DNA of 34,328 bases from an uncultured Lachnospiraceae bacterium (GCA_910583605.1 CAJTXN010000019.1:1-34328), one strand, 5' to 3'. Counted from the first letter of the stretch, positions 17,001 through 24,325 are shown. The notes: a model not told the origin generated them from the sequence alone. Program-made: numbers and translations.

Positions 17001-17269
17001 CGGCCCTTTCCATGGCTCTGGGCATGGCGGATATCATTCAGAATAATCTGGGAAGCATTCATATTGATACCATGTTTATTGACGAAGGTTTTGGAACCTT
17101 AAGTGATGAAACACGGAATCAGGCAATTCAGATTTTAAATGAACTGTCCGGAGGAAAGCGGCTGGTAGGAATCATTTCCCATGTCAGCGAACTGAAAGCA
17201 CAGGTGGAGACAAAGCTTACAGTAACCAAAACAGCTCATGGAAGCAGGGCCCGGTGGGAGTTTATATAA
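14096..17269 (+). CDS. sbcC: Exonuclease SbcCD, ATPase subunit C
   Basis: The Rad50-like SMC-type ATPase partner of SbcD, 1057 residues. Walker A GDTGAGKT is at 33-40, the Q-loop region is LAQGEFMKLL, two long antiparallel coiled-coil arms (about 190-520 and 560-840) flank the zinc-hook CPVC at 534-537, the ABC signature LSGGES is at 961-966, and Walker B MFIDEGFG is at 993-1000. All catalytic and hook residues are present. The start ATG has GGGGGCGGC just upstream. It converges on the PAP2 gene with only five bases between the stops. Confidence 0.96.
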   Translation: MKPIYIKMKAFGSYQQEIIDFTDVNRGLFLITGDTGAGKTTIFDAITYALYGKTSGGKRNGEMMCSQFAPAGMLTEVEFRFLYNDSEYTVCRRPEQPKWKKTEKDGTGYYKQLKTMSPAFVELTLPDGTVWQGKKRETDRKIEEIIGLNVEQFTQIAMLAQGEFMKLLHATSEERKEIFSRIFDTGLYARIEKKISERAKAVNQRLDENKQDILRELERIRCVENSSYQQAWDSYEKKFSESDKEGLLKLISDICLEGEKKKGETEETKKKTESQLEAVKRELQFAEMTNGIFTQLEETEKQQQELEAELPRIKESEEKLKKGQRAAEVRKDYQNLQEKKETLENCKFRITELEQWMEKNLPELEILKGRAREAAEKYENQSPELHGAIADLRGNLERYDELENRKVKYVEIKTEFQKAQNKVKELEQNRETYKRELEELSAATEEIKKSTENMEVLEERKEKERNRKVRLEDIRSYLSELERQERELKESQDIYEAASREEETKQAEYDDIYHRFIESQAFILRSGLKDGEPCPVCGSIHHVILEDRRMEKIDSVDEKMLRKAKTELDRAAKDKLRADKCRQKNEMDVENTGRLLEYEYRKQYGTELILSENTAEEIESDYQEVKKALEELENRRKTAEQNIKILEENEKRLKEITAGSEKLTEDLKERQGEMNRSELQMAECGAGLNQLKETLRYPDKEQAEKILKEKEDEIAGLKKMKEKMEKEFQQFEQTVNEKKGKLDSERESLLRDKAGFYSAEDIYEKNLKEQGFESTEAFINAVLSGEEVQKLKDTIQKFKDKELLVHNNLERLKQEAEGKEKIDTSGNQIKQQDLEDRLKTLEREEKELFNMDKINQTAYQNGKKLYSQRETWKEQTAVIDILNKTANGGISKKRMNFQTYIQRRYFRQIIKYANQRLYPMSGGQFILQCREIEDLGTQGTVGLDLDVYSIVNDRTRDVKTLSGGESFMAALSMALGMADIIQNNLGSIHIDTMFIDEGFGTLSDETRNQAIQILNELSGGKRLVGIISHVSELKAQVETKLTVTKTAHGSRARWEFI

Positions 17270-17274
17270 ATATT

Positions 17275-17922
17275 TCAGTTTACTTTTGATAAAAATTTCC
17301 AGTCGGGAACGTAAACAATAAAGTACAGTGCGATTGCCATAATGACGGCACCGATAACATCAATACAGGAATGTTGTTTTAAAAATACGGTAGACAGGGT
17401 GATTAAAACGGCAAGAATGACGGAGCATGCCTGAATGGGAATGCGGAACCGTTTTCCTTTCAGCCATTCAGATTTCAGGATTCCGATCATAATACCTATG
17501 GAATTAAAAACATGAATGCTGGGAAATACATTTGTATTGGTATCGGTCTGATACAGAGAGTAAACGGCACTTGCAAAAACGTTATCTGCGTTTGACAGGT
17601 CTGTTCTCAAATCCTGTCCGTTTGGATATATGGTACAGATGATTAAAAAAATCGTCATTCCGGTGAATAAAAACATACATTCCCTGTAATAATCTTTTTT
17701 AGAAGAAAAAAACAGGAATATCATTCCGGCTGCAACAAATAAAAACCACATATAGTAAGGAATGATAAAATATTCACAGAATGGAATCACATCATCAATC
17801 CAGATATGTATTGGAGTATAATCGGTTACTATGGTATGTTCCAGCCATATGAACCAAGGCATATAGATAAATGCATATAATGCAGTCCAGATGTGGCTGT
17901 ATTTTTTGAAAAACTGTTTCAT
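17275..17922 (-). CDS. PAP2-superfamily membrane phosphatase
   Basis: A membrane protein of 215 residues with about six helices. The PAP2 signature is visible as FPSIHV (PSIH 134-137) and LKQHSCIDVIGA (H184, D188), which are the phosphate-binding and catalytic histidine motifs. The arrangement is closest to the inositol-phosphorylceramide-synthase-like branch, whose members remove or transfer phosphate groups on lipids. The substrate, perhaps phosphatidate or undecaprenyl pyrophosphate, cannot be read from the sequence. It has a good minus-strand promoter and no clear terminator before the convergent sbcC. Confidence 0.85.
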   Translation of the reverse strand: MKQFFKKYSHIWTALYAFIYMPWFIWLEHTIVTDYTPIHIWIDDVIPFCEYFIIPYYMWFLFVAAGMIFLFFSSKKDYYRECMFLFTGMTIFLIICTIYPNGQDLRTDLSNADNVFASAVYSLYQTDTNTNVFPSIHVFNSIGIMIGILKSEWLKGKRFRIPIQACSVILAVLITLSTVFLKQHSCIDVIGAVIMAIALYFIVYVPDWKFLSKVN

Positions 17923-17989
17923 TGTATATTATGTCCTGCCTTTCAGAAATATCAGAATATGAAATCATTTGTCTGTTTCAAACGTGGAA

Positions 17990-18018
17990 ATTATAACATA
18001 ATAATTGTTTTGTATCAA
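17990..18018 (-). promoter_or_regulatory. Promoter of the PAP2 gene
   Basis: On the minus strand TTGATA (18013-18018) and a perfect TATAAT (17990-17995) are separated by 17 bases, about 68 bases upstream of the ATG. Confidence 0.65.
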
Positions 18019-18038
18019 TATGATTATCAGTTATAGTT

Positions 18039-18213
18039 TTTCGGCTGTTGCAGGGCGCATGACTGTAGGATATATTTGTCGCTCTCACTCCGTTGGTCGG
18101 ACAATTCCGCTGTTTTGTTCGCTTTTAGTGGACAAAACAGCGGAATTGTTCGCCCAAAGTCGCAATTCACTGACAAATATATCCTACAGTCATGCGCCCT
18201 GCAACAGCCGAAA
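18039..18213. repeat. 175-bp near-perfect palindromic element
   Basis: Two outer arms of 42 bases (18039-18080 and 18172-18213) are exact reverse complements. Two inner arms of 18 bases (18101-18118 and 18132-18149), ACAATTCCGCTGTTTTGT and its complement, are also exact. A diverged spacer of about 20 bases lies on each side between inner and outer arms, and the apex loop is 13 bases. No credible coding sequence or T-run tail is present. It could be a non-autonomous mobile element (MITE-like), a species-specific intergenic palindrome or a very strong hairpin. It lies between the PAP2 promoter and the tRNA promoter. No target-site duplication is obvious. Confidence 0.85.
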
Positions 18214-18243
18214 TAGAAATGATATTTTTATTGTATAAAAAAT

Positions 18244-18287
18244 TACTTAAAAAAATGATTGACAAACTATCCCAAAAAAGGTATACT
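18244..18287 (+). promoter_or_regulatory. Strong tRNA promoter with A-rich upstream element
   Basis: TTGACA (18259-18264) and TATACT (18282-18287) are 17 bases apart, preceded by an A-tract like a UP element. The 23 bases at 18244-18266 are identical to those at 34163-34185, where another strong promoter occurs. Confidence 0.85.
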
Positions 18288-18317
18288 ATCCTAGCGAGTT
18301 CGATAAGAAATGCAGAC

Positions 18318-18390
18318 GGGATCTTAGCTCAGCTGGGAGAGCATCTGCCTTACAAGCAGAGGGTCACAGGTTCGAGCCCTGTAGGTCCCA
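18318..18390 (+). tRNA. tRNA-Val (anticodon TAC)
   Basis: A complete cloverleaf: acceptor GGGATCT/AGGTCCC, D-arm TAGCTCAGCTGGGAGAGC, anticodon stem TCTGC/GCAGA around loop CTTACAA (anticodon TAC, reading valine codons), and T-arm ACAGGTTCGAGCCCTGT. The CCA end is not encoded. Cotranscribed with tRNA-Met 25 bases downstream. Confidence 0.96.
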
Positions 18391-18415
18391 TTGAATTTCA
18401 TTATTTGACATATAT

Positions 18416-18489
18416 GGCGGAATAGCTCAGTTGGCTAGAGCACACGGTTCATACCCGTGGTGTCATGGGTTCAAATCCCTTTTCCGCTA
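18416..18489 (+). tRNA. tRNA-Met (anticodon CAT), elongator type
   Basis: Acceptor GGCGGAA pairs with TTCCGCT (a terminal G.T pair, as in other bacterial elongator tRNA-Met genes). The anticodon stem CACGG/CCGTG holds loop TTCATAC. The T-arm reads GGGTTCAAATCCC. It lacks the initiator tRNA hallmark of three G-C pairs in the anticodon stem. A tRNA-Ile2 with lysidine cannot be fully excluded. CCA is not encoded. Confidence 0.93.
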
Positions 18490-18499
18490 CTTCATAAGA

Positions 18500-18523
18500 C
18501 TGGAACTGTGTTCCAGTTTTTTT
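18500..18523 (+). terminator. Intrinsic terminator of the tRNA pair
   Basis: CTGGAAC pairs with GTTCCAG around TGT and is followed by seven Ts. Confidence 0.92.
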
Positions 18524-18531
18524 GTTATAAT
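18523..18531 (+). promoter_or_regulatory. Extended -10 promoter for ispF
   Basis: TGTTATAAT follows the T-run of the tRNA terminator without a gap, an arrangement also seen ahead of sbcD. No -35 box is visible because that position lies in the terminator stem. Transcription would start near 18538, about 50 bases before the ispF ATG. Confidence 0.55.
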
Positions 18532-18588
18532 TTAGCCTGCGCCGGATTCAATAAAGGAGTGGGACAATTGGAAAGGAAAGGTGAATCG

Positions 18589-19131
18589 ATGAGAGTTGGA
18601 ATGGGATATGATGTTCATAAACTGGCAGAAAACCGGAAGCTTATTCTGGGAGGCGTAGAAATTCCTTTTGAAAAGGGGCTTCTGGGACATTCGGATGCGG
18701 ATGTACTGCTTCATGCCGTTATGGATGCCCTGCTGGGAGCGGCGGCGCTGGGAGATATCGGAAAACATTTTCCGGACAGCGACAATGCATATAAAGGAAT
18801 TTCCAGTTTGAAGCTGTTGGAAAAAGTCGGGGAGTTACTGGATGAAAATCTGTTTGTTATAAATAATATCGATGCCACACTGATCGCCCAGCAGCCGAAA
18901 ATAGCACCCTACAGGGAACAGATGGTTAATAATATTGCGGCTGCACTTAAGATAGAACGTTCACTGGTAAATGTGAAGGCAACAACGGAAGAGGGTCTTG
19001 GATTTACCGGTGAAATGAAAGGAATGTCGGCACAGGCCGTCTGCTCGGTCAGCCGGATCACGGAACTCTCTTATGAGGCGGCTTCGGAAGGTTGTCAGGG
19101 CTGCGGCGGCTGCAGGAACCGGAATGATTAA
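18589..19131 (+). CDS. ispF: 2-C-methyl-D-erythritol 2,4-cyclodiphosphate synthase
   Basis: An enzyme of the MEP isoprenoid pathway that cyclises CDP-methylerythritol phosphate with loss of CMP. MRVGMGYDVHKL supplies the metal ligands D8 and H10; GHSDADVLLHAVMDALLGAAALGD, FPDSD, and the C-terminal NVKATTEEGLGFTG are all family signatures. The ATG at 18589 is chosen because it gives the canonical N-terminus and has GGAAAGG upstream. At 180 residues it is about 20 longer than usual: a tail ending CQGCGGCRNRND adds three cysteines spaced CxxCxxC. The tail is unexplained. Confidence 0.95.
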   Translation: MRVGMGYDVHKLAENRKLILGGVEIPFEKGLLGHSDADVLLHAVMDALLGAAALGDIGKHFPDSDNAYKGISSLKLLEKVGELLDENLFVINNIDATLIAQQPKIAPYREQMVNNIAAALKIERSLVNVKATTEEGLGFTGEMKGMSAQAVCSVSRITELSYEAASEGCQGCGGCRNRND

Positions 19132-19196
19132 GGAAAGACATTGAAACAGAAATGTTCTGACATACGAATGAATGTTATTGCATGGAAAGGAATAAT

Positions 19197-20285
19197 ATGA
19201 AGCTGCAAATGATTGGATTTATATCGGTTATGTTGTCGATGATACTGCTGATCGTATTTTACATGACGCATAAGCTGAACCAAATCTTAAGATGCTATGG
19301 GATAATCGTTAAGAAGTTATATTTGTATATCATTACCGGAATAGTTGGTTTTATCATTGTCATTACCAGGTCTGCCTTTGCGGCCATGGTCCTGTATATG
19401 TTTATGATGTTTATCCTTGTGGATGTCTTAAAGATTATATTGTTAAAAGCAGATAAAAAGCGGATACTTTTAACTCCGTTGGTAAAAATTTATTGTCATG
19501 GTATGCTGATTGTGGGAATCGGACTGCTGATTGCCCTGTATTCTGTATATAATGCAAAAAATCCTCATGTGACGGAATATCAGGTTACGATTGATAAACA
19601 TATGGAAGATGATATCAATATTGTTCTATTGTCGGATATCCATGCAGGGACAGCGGTCAAAGAGCATCAGTTTGACATAATGCTGGATAAGGTCAATGAA
19701 CTGGATGCGGATATCATTTGTCTTGCAGGAGATATTTTTGATGAAAGCAGCGATAAACAAATCATCCGATATGCCTGCGACACTTTTTCAAGAATGCACT
19801 CTGTATATGGAGTGTATTACATAACCGGCAACCATGATAAAGGAATCATGGAGGATTTTGAAGAATTGCTTCTTGCTGCAGGGGTAAAAATAATAGATGA
19901 TTCTGCTGTTTTTATTGATAACAGGTTTTATCTTGTGGGACGTACCGACTTAGGCATGGAAGGAGAGAAAGAACGCACTTCCATGGAACAATTGTTAGAG
20001 CAGGTGGATGCTTCTTATCCGGTTATTTTATTGGACCATAGACCAACGGCACTGGAGGAAGCCAGAGGGACCTGTGTGGATTTACAGCTTTCCGGTCATA
20101 CCCATGCCGGTCAGATATTTCCGGGAAACATTATTGTAGATATTTTTAATGATGTAGGATACGGATTTAAAAACTATCATGGTTTAAATGTAATAGTCAG
20201 TTCCGGATACGGTACATGGGGATTTCCAATCCGGGTGGGCAGCCACAGTGAAATCGTGAATGTAATATTGCAAGGAAAGCAGTAA
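19197..20285 (+). CDS. Membrane-anchored metallophosphoesterase, YkuE-like
   Basis: A 362-residue protein. The first about 125 residues contain four membrane helices. The rest is a calcineurin-like phosphoesterase with motifs LLSDIHAG, LAGDIFDE, ITGNHDKG, LDHRP and LSGHTHAGQIFPG, in the order and spacing of YkuE-type enzymes, which are known to act on lipid or envelope phosphoesters. ATG 19197 is preferred over 19182, since GAAAGGA lies six to seven bases before it. It lies between ispF and cysS. The substrate is not known. Confidence 0.87.
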   Translation: MKLQMIGFISVMLSMILLIVFYMTHKLNQILRCYGIIVKKLYLYIITGIVGFIIVITRSAFAAMVLYMFMMFILVDVLKIILLKADKKRILLTPLVKIYCHGMLIVGIGLLIALYSVYNAKNPHVTEYQVTIDKHMEDDINIVLLSDIHAGTAVKEHQFDIMLDKVNELDADIICLAGDIFDESSDKQIIRYACDTFSRMHSVYGVYYITGNHDKGIMEDFEELLLAAGVKIIDDSAVFIDNRFYLVGRTDLGMEGEKERTSMEQLLEQVDASYPVILLDHRPTALEEARGTCVDLQLSGHTHAGQIFPGNIIVDIFNDVGYGFKNYHGLNVIVSSGYGTWGFPIRVGSHSEIVNVILQGKQ

Positions 20286-20345
20286 TGTGCTAATCTATTA
20301 GAATGCAGGATTCCGGAGAAACCGGAATGGAATGGAGGATATTTC

Positions 20346-21752
20346 ATGAAGATTTATAATACAATGACACGCCGAAAGGAAGAATTTATACCGCTGGAAG
20401 ACGGTAAGGTCAGAATGTATGTGTGTGGTCCGACTGTATATAATCTGATTCATATTGGAAATGCCAGACCGATGATCATATTTGATACGGTCAGAAGATA
20501 TATGGAATACATCGGTTATGATGTGAATTATGTTACAAATTTTACGGATGTGGATGATAAGATCATTAAAGCGGCAAATGAAGAGGGTGTTTCTCCGGAA
20601 GAAATTGCCGGCCGTTATATTGCGGAATGTAAAAAGGATATGGAAGCACTGAATGTAAAAGAAGCCACAAAACACCCGCTGGCAACGGAAGAAATCGATG
20701 GTATGATTGCAATGATCGATACCCTGATACAGAAGGGTTTTGCATATAATTCCAATGGGACCGTATATTTTCGTACAAGAAAATTTGCCGAATACGGGAA
20801 ATTATCTAAGAAGAATATTGATGATCTGGAAGCAGGTCATCGGGAAATCAAGGTGGCAGGAGAAGAGAATAAGGAAGATCCGCTGGATTTTGTTCTGTGG
20901 AAGCCAAAAAAAGAGGGAGAACCTTATTGGACCTCTCCATGGAGTGACGGACGTCCGGGCTGGCATATTGAGTGTTCAGTCATGTCTAAGAAGTATCTTG
21001 GAGAGCAGATTGACATTCATGCAGGCGGGGAGGATTTGATTTTTCCGCACCATGAGAATGAAATTGCACAAAGTGAAGCGGCCAATGGTAAGGAATTTGC
21101 AAAATACTGGATGCACAATGGATTTTTAAATATTGAAAATAAAAAGATGTCTAAATCGGTAGGAAACTTCTTTACCGTTCGGGATATCAGTGAAAAGTAT
21201 GATCTGCAGGTACTGCGTTTTTTTATGCTGAGTGCCCATTACAGAAGTCCGATTAATTTTAGCGCCGAACTGATGGAAGCAGCGAAAAACGGACTGGACA
21301 GAATTCTTACAGCGGTAGAGAATTTAAATCATCTGTCAGAGAATGCTGCTGCAGGGGAACTGACAGGGGCCGAGTCGGAAAATATCGGCAGAATAAATGC
21401 TTTGGTGGAAAAATATAAAGCGGCGATGGAGGATGATTTTAATACGGCGGATGCGGTATCGGTTATTTTCGAACTGGTCAAACTGGCAAATACCACGGCC
21501 GGGGAATCTTCCTCAAAAGAATATATTGAAGAACTAAAAAAGCAGATCGTTTCTTTGTCAGATGTGCTTGGAATCATTGCCGAAAAGGAAAAAGAGATAT
21601 TGGACAGTGAGATTGAAACGCTGATTGCAGAACGCCAGAATGCCAGAAAAGAAAAGAATTTTGCAAGAGCGGATGAAATCAGGGCGGAACTTTTGGAACG
21701 GGGAATTATACTGGAAGATACAAGAGAAGGTGTAAAATGGAAGAGAGTTTAG
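20346..21752 (+). CDS. cysS: Cysteinyl-tRNA synthetase
   Basis: A class I synthetase that charges tRNA-Cys. 468 residues, typical size. The zinc ligand C27 sits in MYVCGPTVYN, HIGN is at 36-39, the editing-free core includes GWHIECSVMSKKYLG and DIHAGGEDLIFPHHENEIAQSE-type residues, and KMSKS is at 267-271. The C-terminal helical DALR-type domain ends in EDTREGVKWKR. The ribosome site GGAGGATATTTC is good. A short hairpin ATTCCGG/CCGGAAT lies 25 bases upstream. It overlaps mrnC by 16 bases. Confidence 0.96.
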   Translation: MKIYNTMTRRKEEFIPLEDGKVRMYVCGPTVYNLIHIGNARPMIIFDTVRRYMEYIGYDVNYVTNFTDVDDKIIKAANEEGVSPEEIAGRYIAECKKDMEALNVKEATKHPLATEEIDGMIAMIDTLIQKGFAYNSNGTVYFRTRKFAEYGKLSKKNIDDLEAGHREIKVAGEENKEDPLDFVLWKPKKEGEPYWTSPWSDGRPGWHIECSVMSKKYLGEQIDIHAGGEDLIFPHHENEIAQSEAANGKEFAKYWMHNGFLNIENKKMSKSVGNFFTVRDISEKYDLQVLRFFMLSAHYRSPINFSAELMEAAKNGLDRILTAVENLNHLSENAAAGELTGAESENIGRINALVEKYKAAMEDDFNTADAVSVIFELVKLANTTAGESSSKEYIEELKKQIVSLSDVLGIIAEKEKEILDSEIETLIAERQNARKEKNFARADEIRAELLERGIILEDTREGVKWKRV

Positions 21753-22180
21753 ACCTATATTCTATTATAAAGGAAAAATACCAAATTCATGATATTGATC
21801 TGAAAACATATTCGCCTCTGACTCTGGCATATATCGGAGATGCCATATATGAGATTATCATCCGGACAAAGCTGGTTACGGAGGCAAATACCCAGGTCAG
21901 CAAACTGCACAAGCGGGCCAGTAATCTGGTAAAGGCCCATACCCAGGCAGAAATGATTACAAGTCTGTTAGAGGAACTGACGGAAAACGAAATGCAGATT
22001 TACAAGCGCGGACGCAATGCAAAAACGGCTACCATGGCAAAAAATGCAACGATGAAGGATTATCGGAGCGCTACCGGCTTTGAGGCGGTAATGGGATATT
22101 TATATTTGAATCAGCAAAGCGACAGAATGATGGAGCTGATTGAAATGGGAATACAGAATGTGAAGGATATCATTAGCTGA
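21737..22180 (+). CDS. mrnC: Mini-ribonuclease III (23S rRNA maturation)
   Basis: A 147-residue RNase III-like catalytic domain without a dsRNA-binding domain, which matures 23S rRNA ends in Firmicutes. The signature is LAYIGDAIYEIIIR, with the catalytic D35, and the second acidic motif is in GFEAVMGYLYL. It starts within the last codons of cysS, so the two are translationally coupled, and is followed 11 bases later by rlmB. This cysS-mrnC-rlmB order is the same as in Bacillus. Confidence 0.94.
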   Translation: MEESLDLYSIIKEKYQIHDIDLKTYSPLTLAYIGDAIYEIIIRTKLVTEANTQVSKLHKRASNLVKAHTQAEMITSLLEELTENEMQIYKRGRNAKTATMAKNATMKDYRSATGFEAVMGYLYLNQQSDRMMELIEMGIQNVKDIIS

Positions 22181-22191
22181 AAGGAGACTGT

Positions 22192-22932
22192 ATGAGGTAC
22201 AAGGAATTAACCATTGAGGGCAGAAATGCAGTGATTGAGGCATTTCGCTCCGGTAAGACCATAGATAAAGTTTATTTACAGGATGGATGCCATGATGGTC
22301 CGTTAAACACCATTTCCAGAGAGGCAAGAAAAAAGGATACTATTGTTCAGTATGTTTCGAAGGAGCGGCTGGACCAGATGTCCCGTACAGGAAAGCATCA
22401 GGGAGTGATAGCCATGGCGGCGGCTTATGAGTATGCTGCGGTTGAGGATATTCTTCAGGCTGCAAAGGATAAAGGTGAACCGCCGTTTATAATTATTCTG
22501 GATAATATTGAAGATCCTCACAATCTGGGGGCCATTATCCGAACCGCCAATCTTTCCGGCGCCCATGGAATCATCATTCCCAAGCGAAGGGCGGTGGGGC
22601 TGACGGCAGCGGTTGCCAGAACCTCTGCAGGAGCCATTCACTATACACCGGTGGCAAAAGTGACCAATATTTCTTCCACCATCGAGGAGCTGAAAAAAGA
22701 AGGATTATGGTTTGTCTGTGCGGATATGGACGGAGAAATCATGTATCAGTTGGATTTGAAAGGTCCTATTGGTCTGGTGATTGGAAATGAAGGGGAGGGA
22801 GTCAGTCGTCTGGTAAAGGAGAAGTGTGATTTTACGGCGGCTATTCCGATGAAAGGTGATATTGATTCCCTGAATGCATCTGTGGCAGCTGGAGTGCTTG
22901 CCTACGAGATTGTCAGACAGCGTATGCTGTAG
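22192..22932 (+). CDS. rlmB: 23S rRNA 2'-O-methyltransferase, RlmB/TrmH type
   Basis: A SPOUT-class methyltransferase of 246 residues, which methylates the ribose of a guanosine in 23S rRNA (G2251 in E. coli). The N-terminal substrate-binding domain begins with EGRNAVIEAFRSG; the trefoil-knot domain has motif 1 DNIEDPHNLGAIIRTA, motif 2 GLVIGNEGEGVSRL, and motif 3 IPMKGDIDSLNASVAAGVL. Ribosome site AAAGGAGACTGT. It lies between mrnC and sigH in the conserved operon. The exact target base is family inference. Confidence 0.93.
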   Translation: MRYKELTIEGRNAVIEAFRSGKTIDKVYLQDGCHDGPLNTISREARKKDTIVQYVSKERLDQMSRTGKHQGVIAMAAAYEYAAVEDILQAAKDKGEPPFIIILDNIEDPHNLGAIIRTANLSGAHGIIIPKRRAVGLTAAVARTSAGAIHYTPVAKVTNISSTIEELKKEGLWFVCADMDGEIMYQLDLKGPIGLVIGNEGEGVSRLVKEKCDFTAAIPMKGDIDSLNASVAAGVLAYEIVRQRML

Positions 22933-22942
22933 AAGGAGTTAT

Positions 22943-23572
22943 ATGGATTCAAATCTGAGGTATCAGGAACTTCCGGATGAAAAACTGATTGAATTGCTGA
23001 ATCAGGGGAACAACCGGGTAATGGATATATTATTGGATAAATATAAAAACATGGTTCGGCGGAAAGCCAGAGCCATGTTTTTGGTTGGCGGGGATACGGA
23101 TGATTTAATTCAGGAAGGAATGATCGGGCTATATAAAGCGATTCGGGATTATGATAAAAACAGGGAAGCTTCCTTTCGGACATTTGCCAATCTATGTGTT
23201 GAGAGACAGATTTATACGGCAGTCAATAATTCCAACCGAAAGAAACACGGACCTTTAAACAGTTATGTTTCCATATTTGGAACAGAGTCGGATTCCGGAA
23301 TTTATGAAGAATATTATGTGGATAATCATTCGGATGAAAACCGCAATCCGGAAGAATTACTGATTGACAGGGAAAATGTCAGACATATTGAACGGGCATT
23401 GGAAAAAAGCCTCAGTAAATTTGAATGGGAAGTAATTAAAATGTATATTGACGGAGACGGATACAGAGAGATAGCCAGAAGGATGGATAAAAAGCCGAAA
23501 ACCATTGATAATGCGCTGCAAAGGATTAAAAACAAGGTAAGCGGAATTCTTGAGGAAATGCGTTGTTTATAG
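22943..23572 (+). CDS. sigH: RNA polymerase sigma factor SigH (sporulation/transition state)
   Basis: A 209-residue sigma-70-type factor. Region 2 is visible as DKYKNMVRRKARAMFLVGGDTDDLIQEGMIGLYKAIRDYD, given here in parts: DKYKNMV, FLVGGDTDDLIQEGMIG and FRTFANLCVERQI. Region 4 is EWEVIKMYIDGDGYREIARR followed by IDNALQRIKNK. The motifs and the position after rlmB match Bacillus SigH, which starts the entry into sporulation. ATG 22943 has AAGGAG upstream and begins DSNLRYQELPDEKL, like homologues. Bacillus yacP, which usually sits between rlmB and sigH, is absent here. Confidence 0.95.
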   Translation: MDSNLRYQELPDEKLIELLNQGNNRVMDILLDKYKNMVRRKARAMFLVGGDTDDLIQEGMIGLYKAIRDYDKNREASFRTFANLCVERQIYTAVNNSNRKKHGPLNSYVSIFGTESDSGIYEEYYVDNHSDENRNPEELLIDRENVRHIERALEKSLSKFEWEVIKMYIDGDGYREIARRMDKKPKTIDNALQRIKNKVSGILEEMRCL

Positions 23573-23644
23573 CAGATTTAAAAGTTAACTTTCAGAGGTT
23601 TATAGCCGATATAAATAAAGAGATACTTGGTAAGATCTGCTATA
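23568..23644 (+). repeat. 10-bp inverted repeat enclosing the sigH 3' end and next leader
   Basis: TATAGCAGAT (23568-23577) overlaps the sigH stop, and its exact complement ATCTGCTATA (23635-23644) lies just before the GGAGG of the next gene. The enclosed 57 bases contain another small stem, TTTAT/ATAAA. The paired form would partly mask the ribosome site region. This could be a regulatory leader. Confidence 0.5.
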
Positions 23645-23657
23645 TGGAGGCGTGCAT

Positions 23658-24248
23658 ATGAAAATAACGGAAAATCGTTCAAATCCGTATATAAGTAAAG
23701 GTACGGGAAGTAATAAATCCAATAATTCAAAAAAGAAAAAAGAAGGTTTTGTCAGAGTGCATATTGGCTTTAACTCAGCCGGAGAAAAGGCACGTATCGC
23801 CAATGCAAAGACAAAATCCCAGGTAACAGCCATAGAGCGTTCTCTCCGGGCTACATTACAAATGGCTGAACGCTATAACAGTGATGAAAATACCATACGG
23901 GCGATTAAGAAGACCATTTCTAAAGCGTTCAGAAAGTATAAGGCGTTAGGAAAAGAAGAGCGGATGGAAAACGCCAGAAAAGTGGCGGAAAGTGCAAAAA
24001 ACAGAGAAGCAGAATACAGAATCGCACGGGAACTGGCCCAGAAACGAAATACAAGAGAGAGGAGAGAGCGGGCCGAAGTTGCAGGTACAGACGGCGCATG
24101 CAAATCCCATAACAAATGTAAAGATGAGTATGAAAGAAGTAGGGAAACCAGTATTGACGTTTTGTGCGATGAATTTACTGGGAATTCTCAGGCAGATATT
24201 TCGGTGCCGACAGATATCGTAGGAGCAGAAGTGGATATTACTTTGTAA
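23658..24248 (+). CDS. Basic, helical cytoplasmic protein of unknown function
   Basis: Not recognised. A 197-residue, strongly basic protein with no signal peptide or membrane helix. Residues about 8-35 are Ser/Asn/Lys-rich (SNKSNNSKKKKEGF), then VRVHIGFNSAGEKARIANAKTKSQV, then long Lys/Arg/Glu helices (about 55-150) that look like coiled coil. The last 50 residues contain four cysteines and an acidic, hydrophobic end (VGAEVDITL). ATG 23658 is used since GGAGG lies seven bases upstream. The gene follows sigH by 85 bases, so it may share its transcript. Nucleic-acid binding is possible but unproven. Confidence 0.65.
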   Translation: MKITENRSNPYISKGTGSNKSNNSKKKKEGFVRVHIGFNSAGEKARIANAKTKSQVTAIERSLRATLQMAERYNSDENTIRAIKKTISKAFRKYKALGKEERMENARKVAESAKNREAEYRIARELAQKRNTRERRERAEVAGTDGACKSHNKCKDEYERSRETSIDVLCDEFTGNSQADISVPTDIVGAEVDITL

Positions 24249-24276
24249 AAAAAACGGAATAGTTTTAGATTTCTAC

Positions 24277-24305
24277 TTGACAAAACAGAAAATTCAAAGT
24301 ATATT
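24277..24305 (+). promoter_or_regulatory. tRNA-Thr promoter
   Basis: TTGACA (24277-24282) and TATATT (24300-24305) lie 17 bases apart, 20 bases before the tRNA. Confidence 0.8.
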
Positions 24306-24325
24306 AATAGACGTGTGTGAAACAC

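Noticed and set aside
18192..18425. Plus-strand reading frame containing AQLGEHLPYKQRVTGSSPV
   Set aside because: It is a translation of tRNA-Val and part of the palindrome, a known artefact.
20290..20345. Leader of cysS considered as a T-box
   Set aside because: Only a 7-bp hairpin is present; the T-box sequence and the specifier stem are missing, and the gap is too short.
20298..20675. Minus-strand frame of 125 codons opposite cysS
   Set aside because: cysS motifs fix the plus strand as coding.
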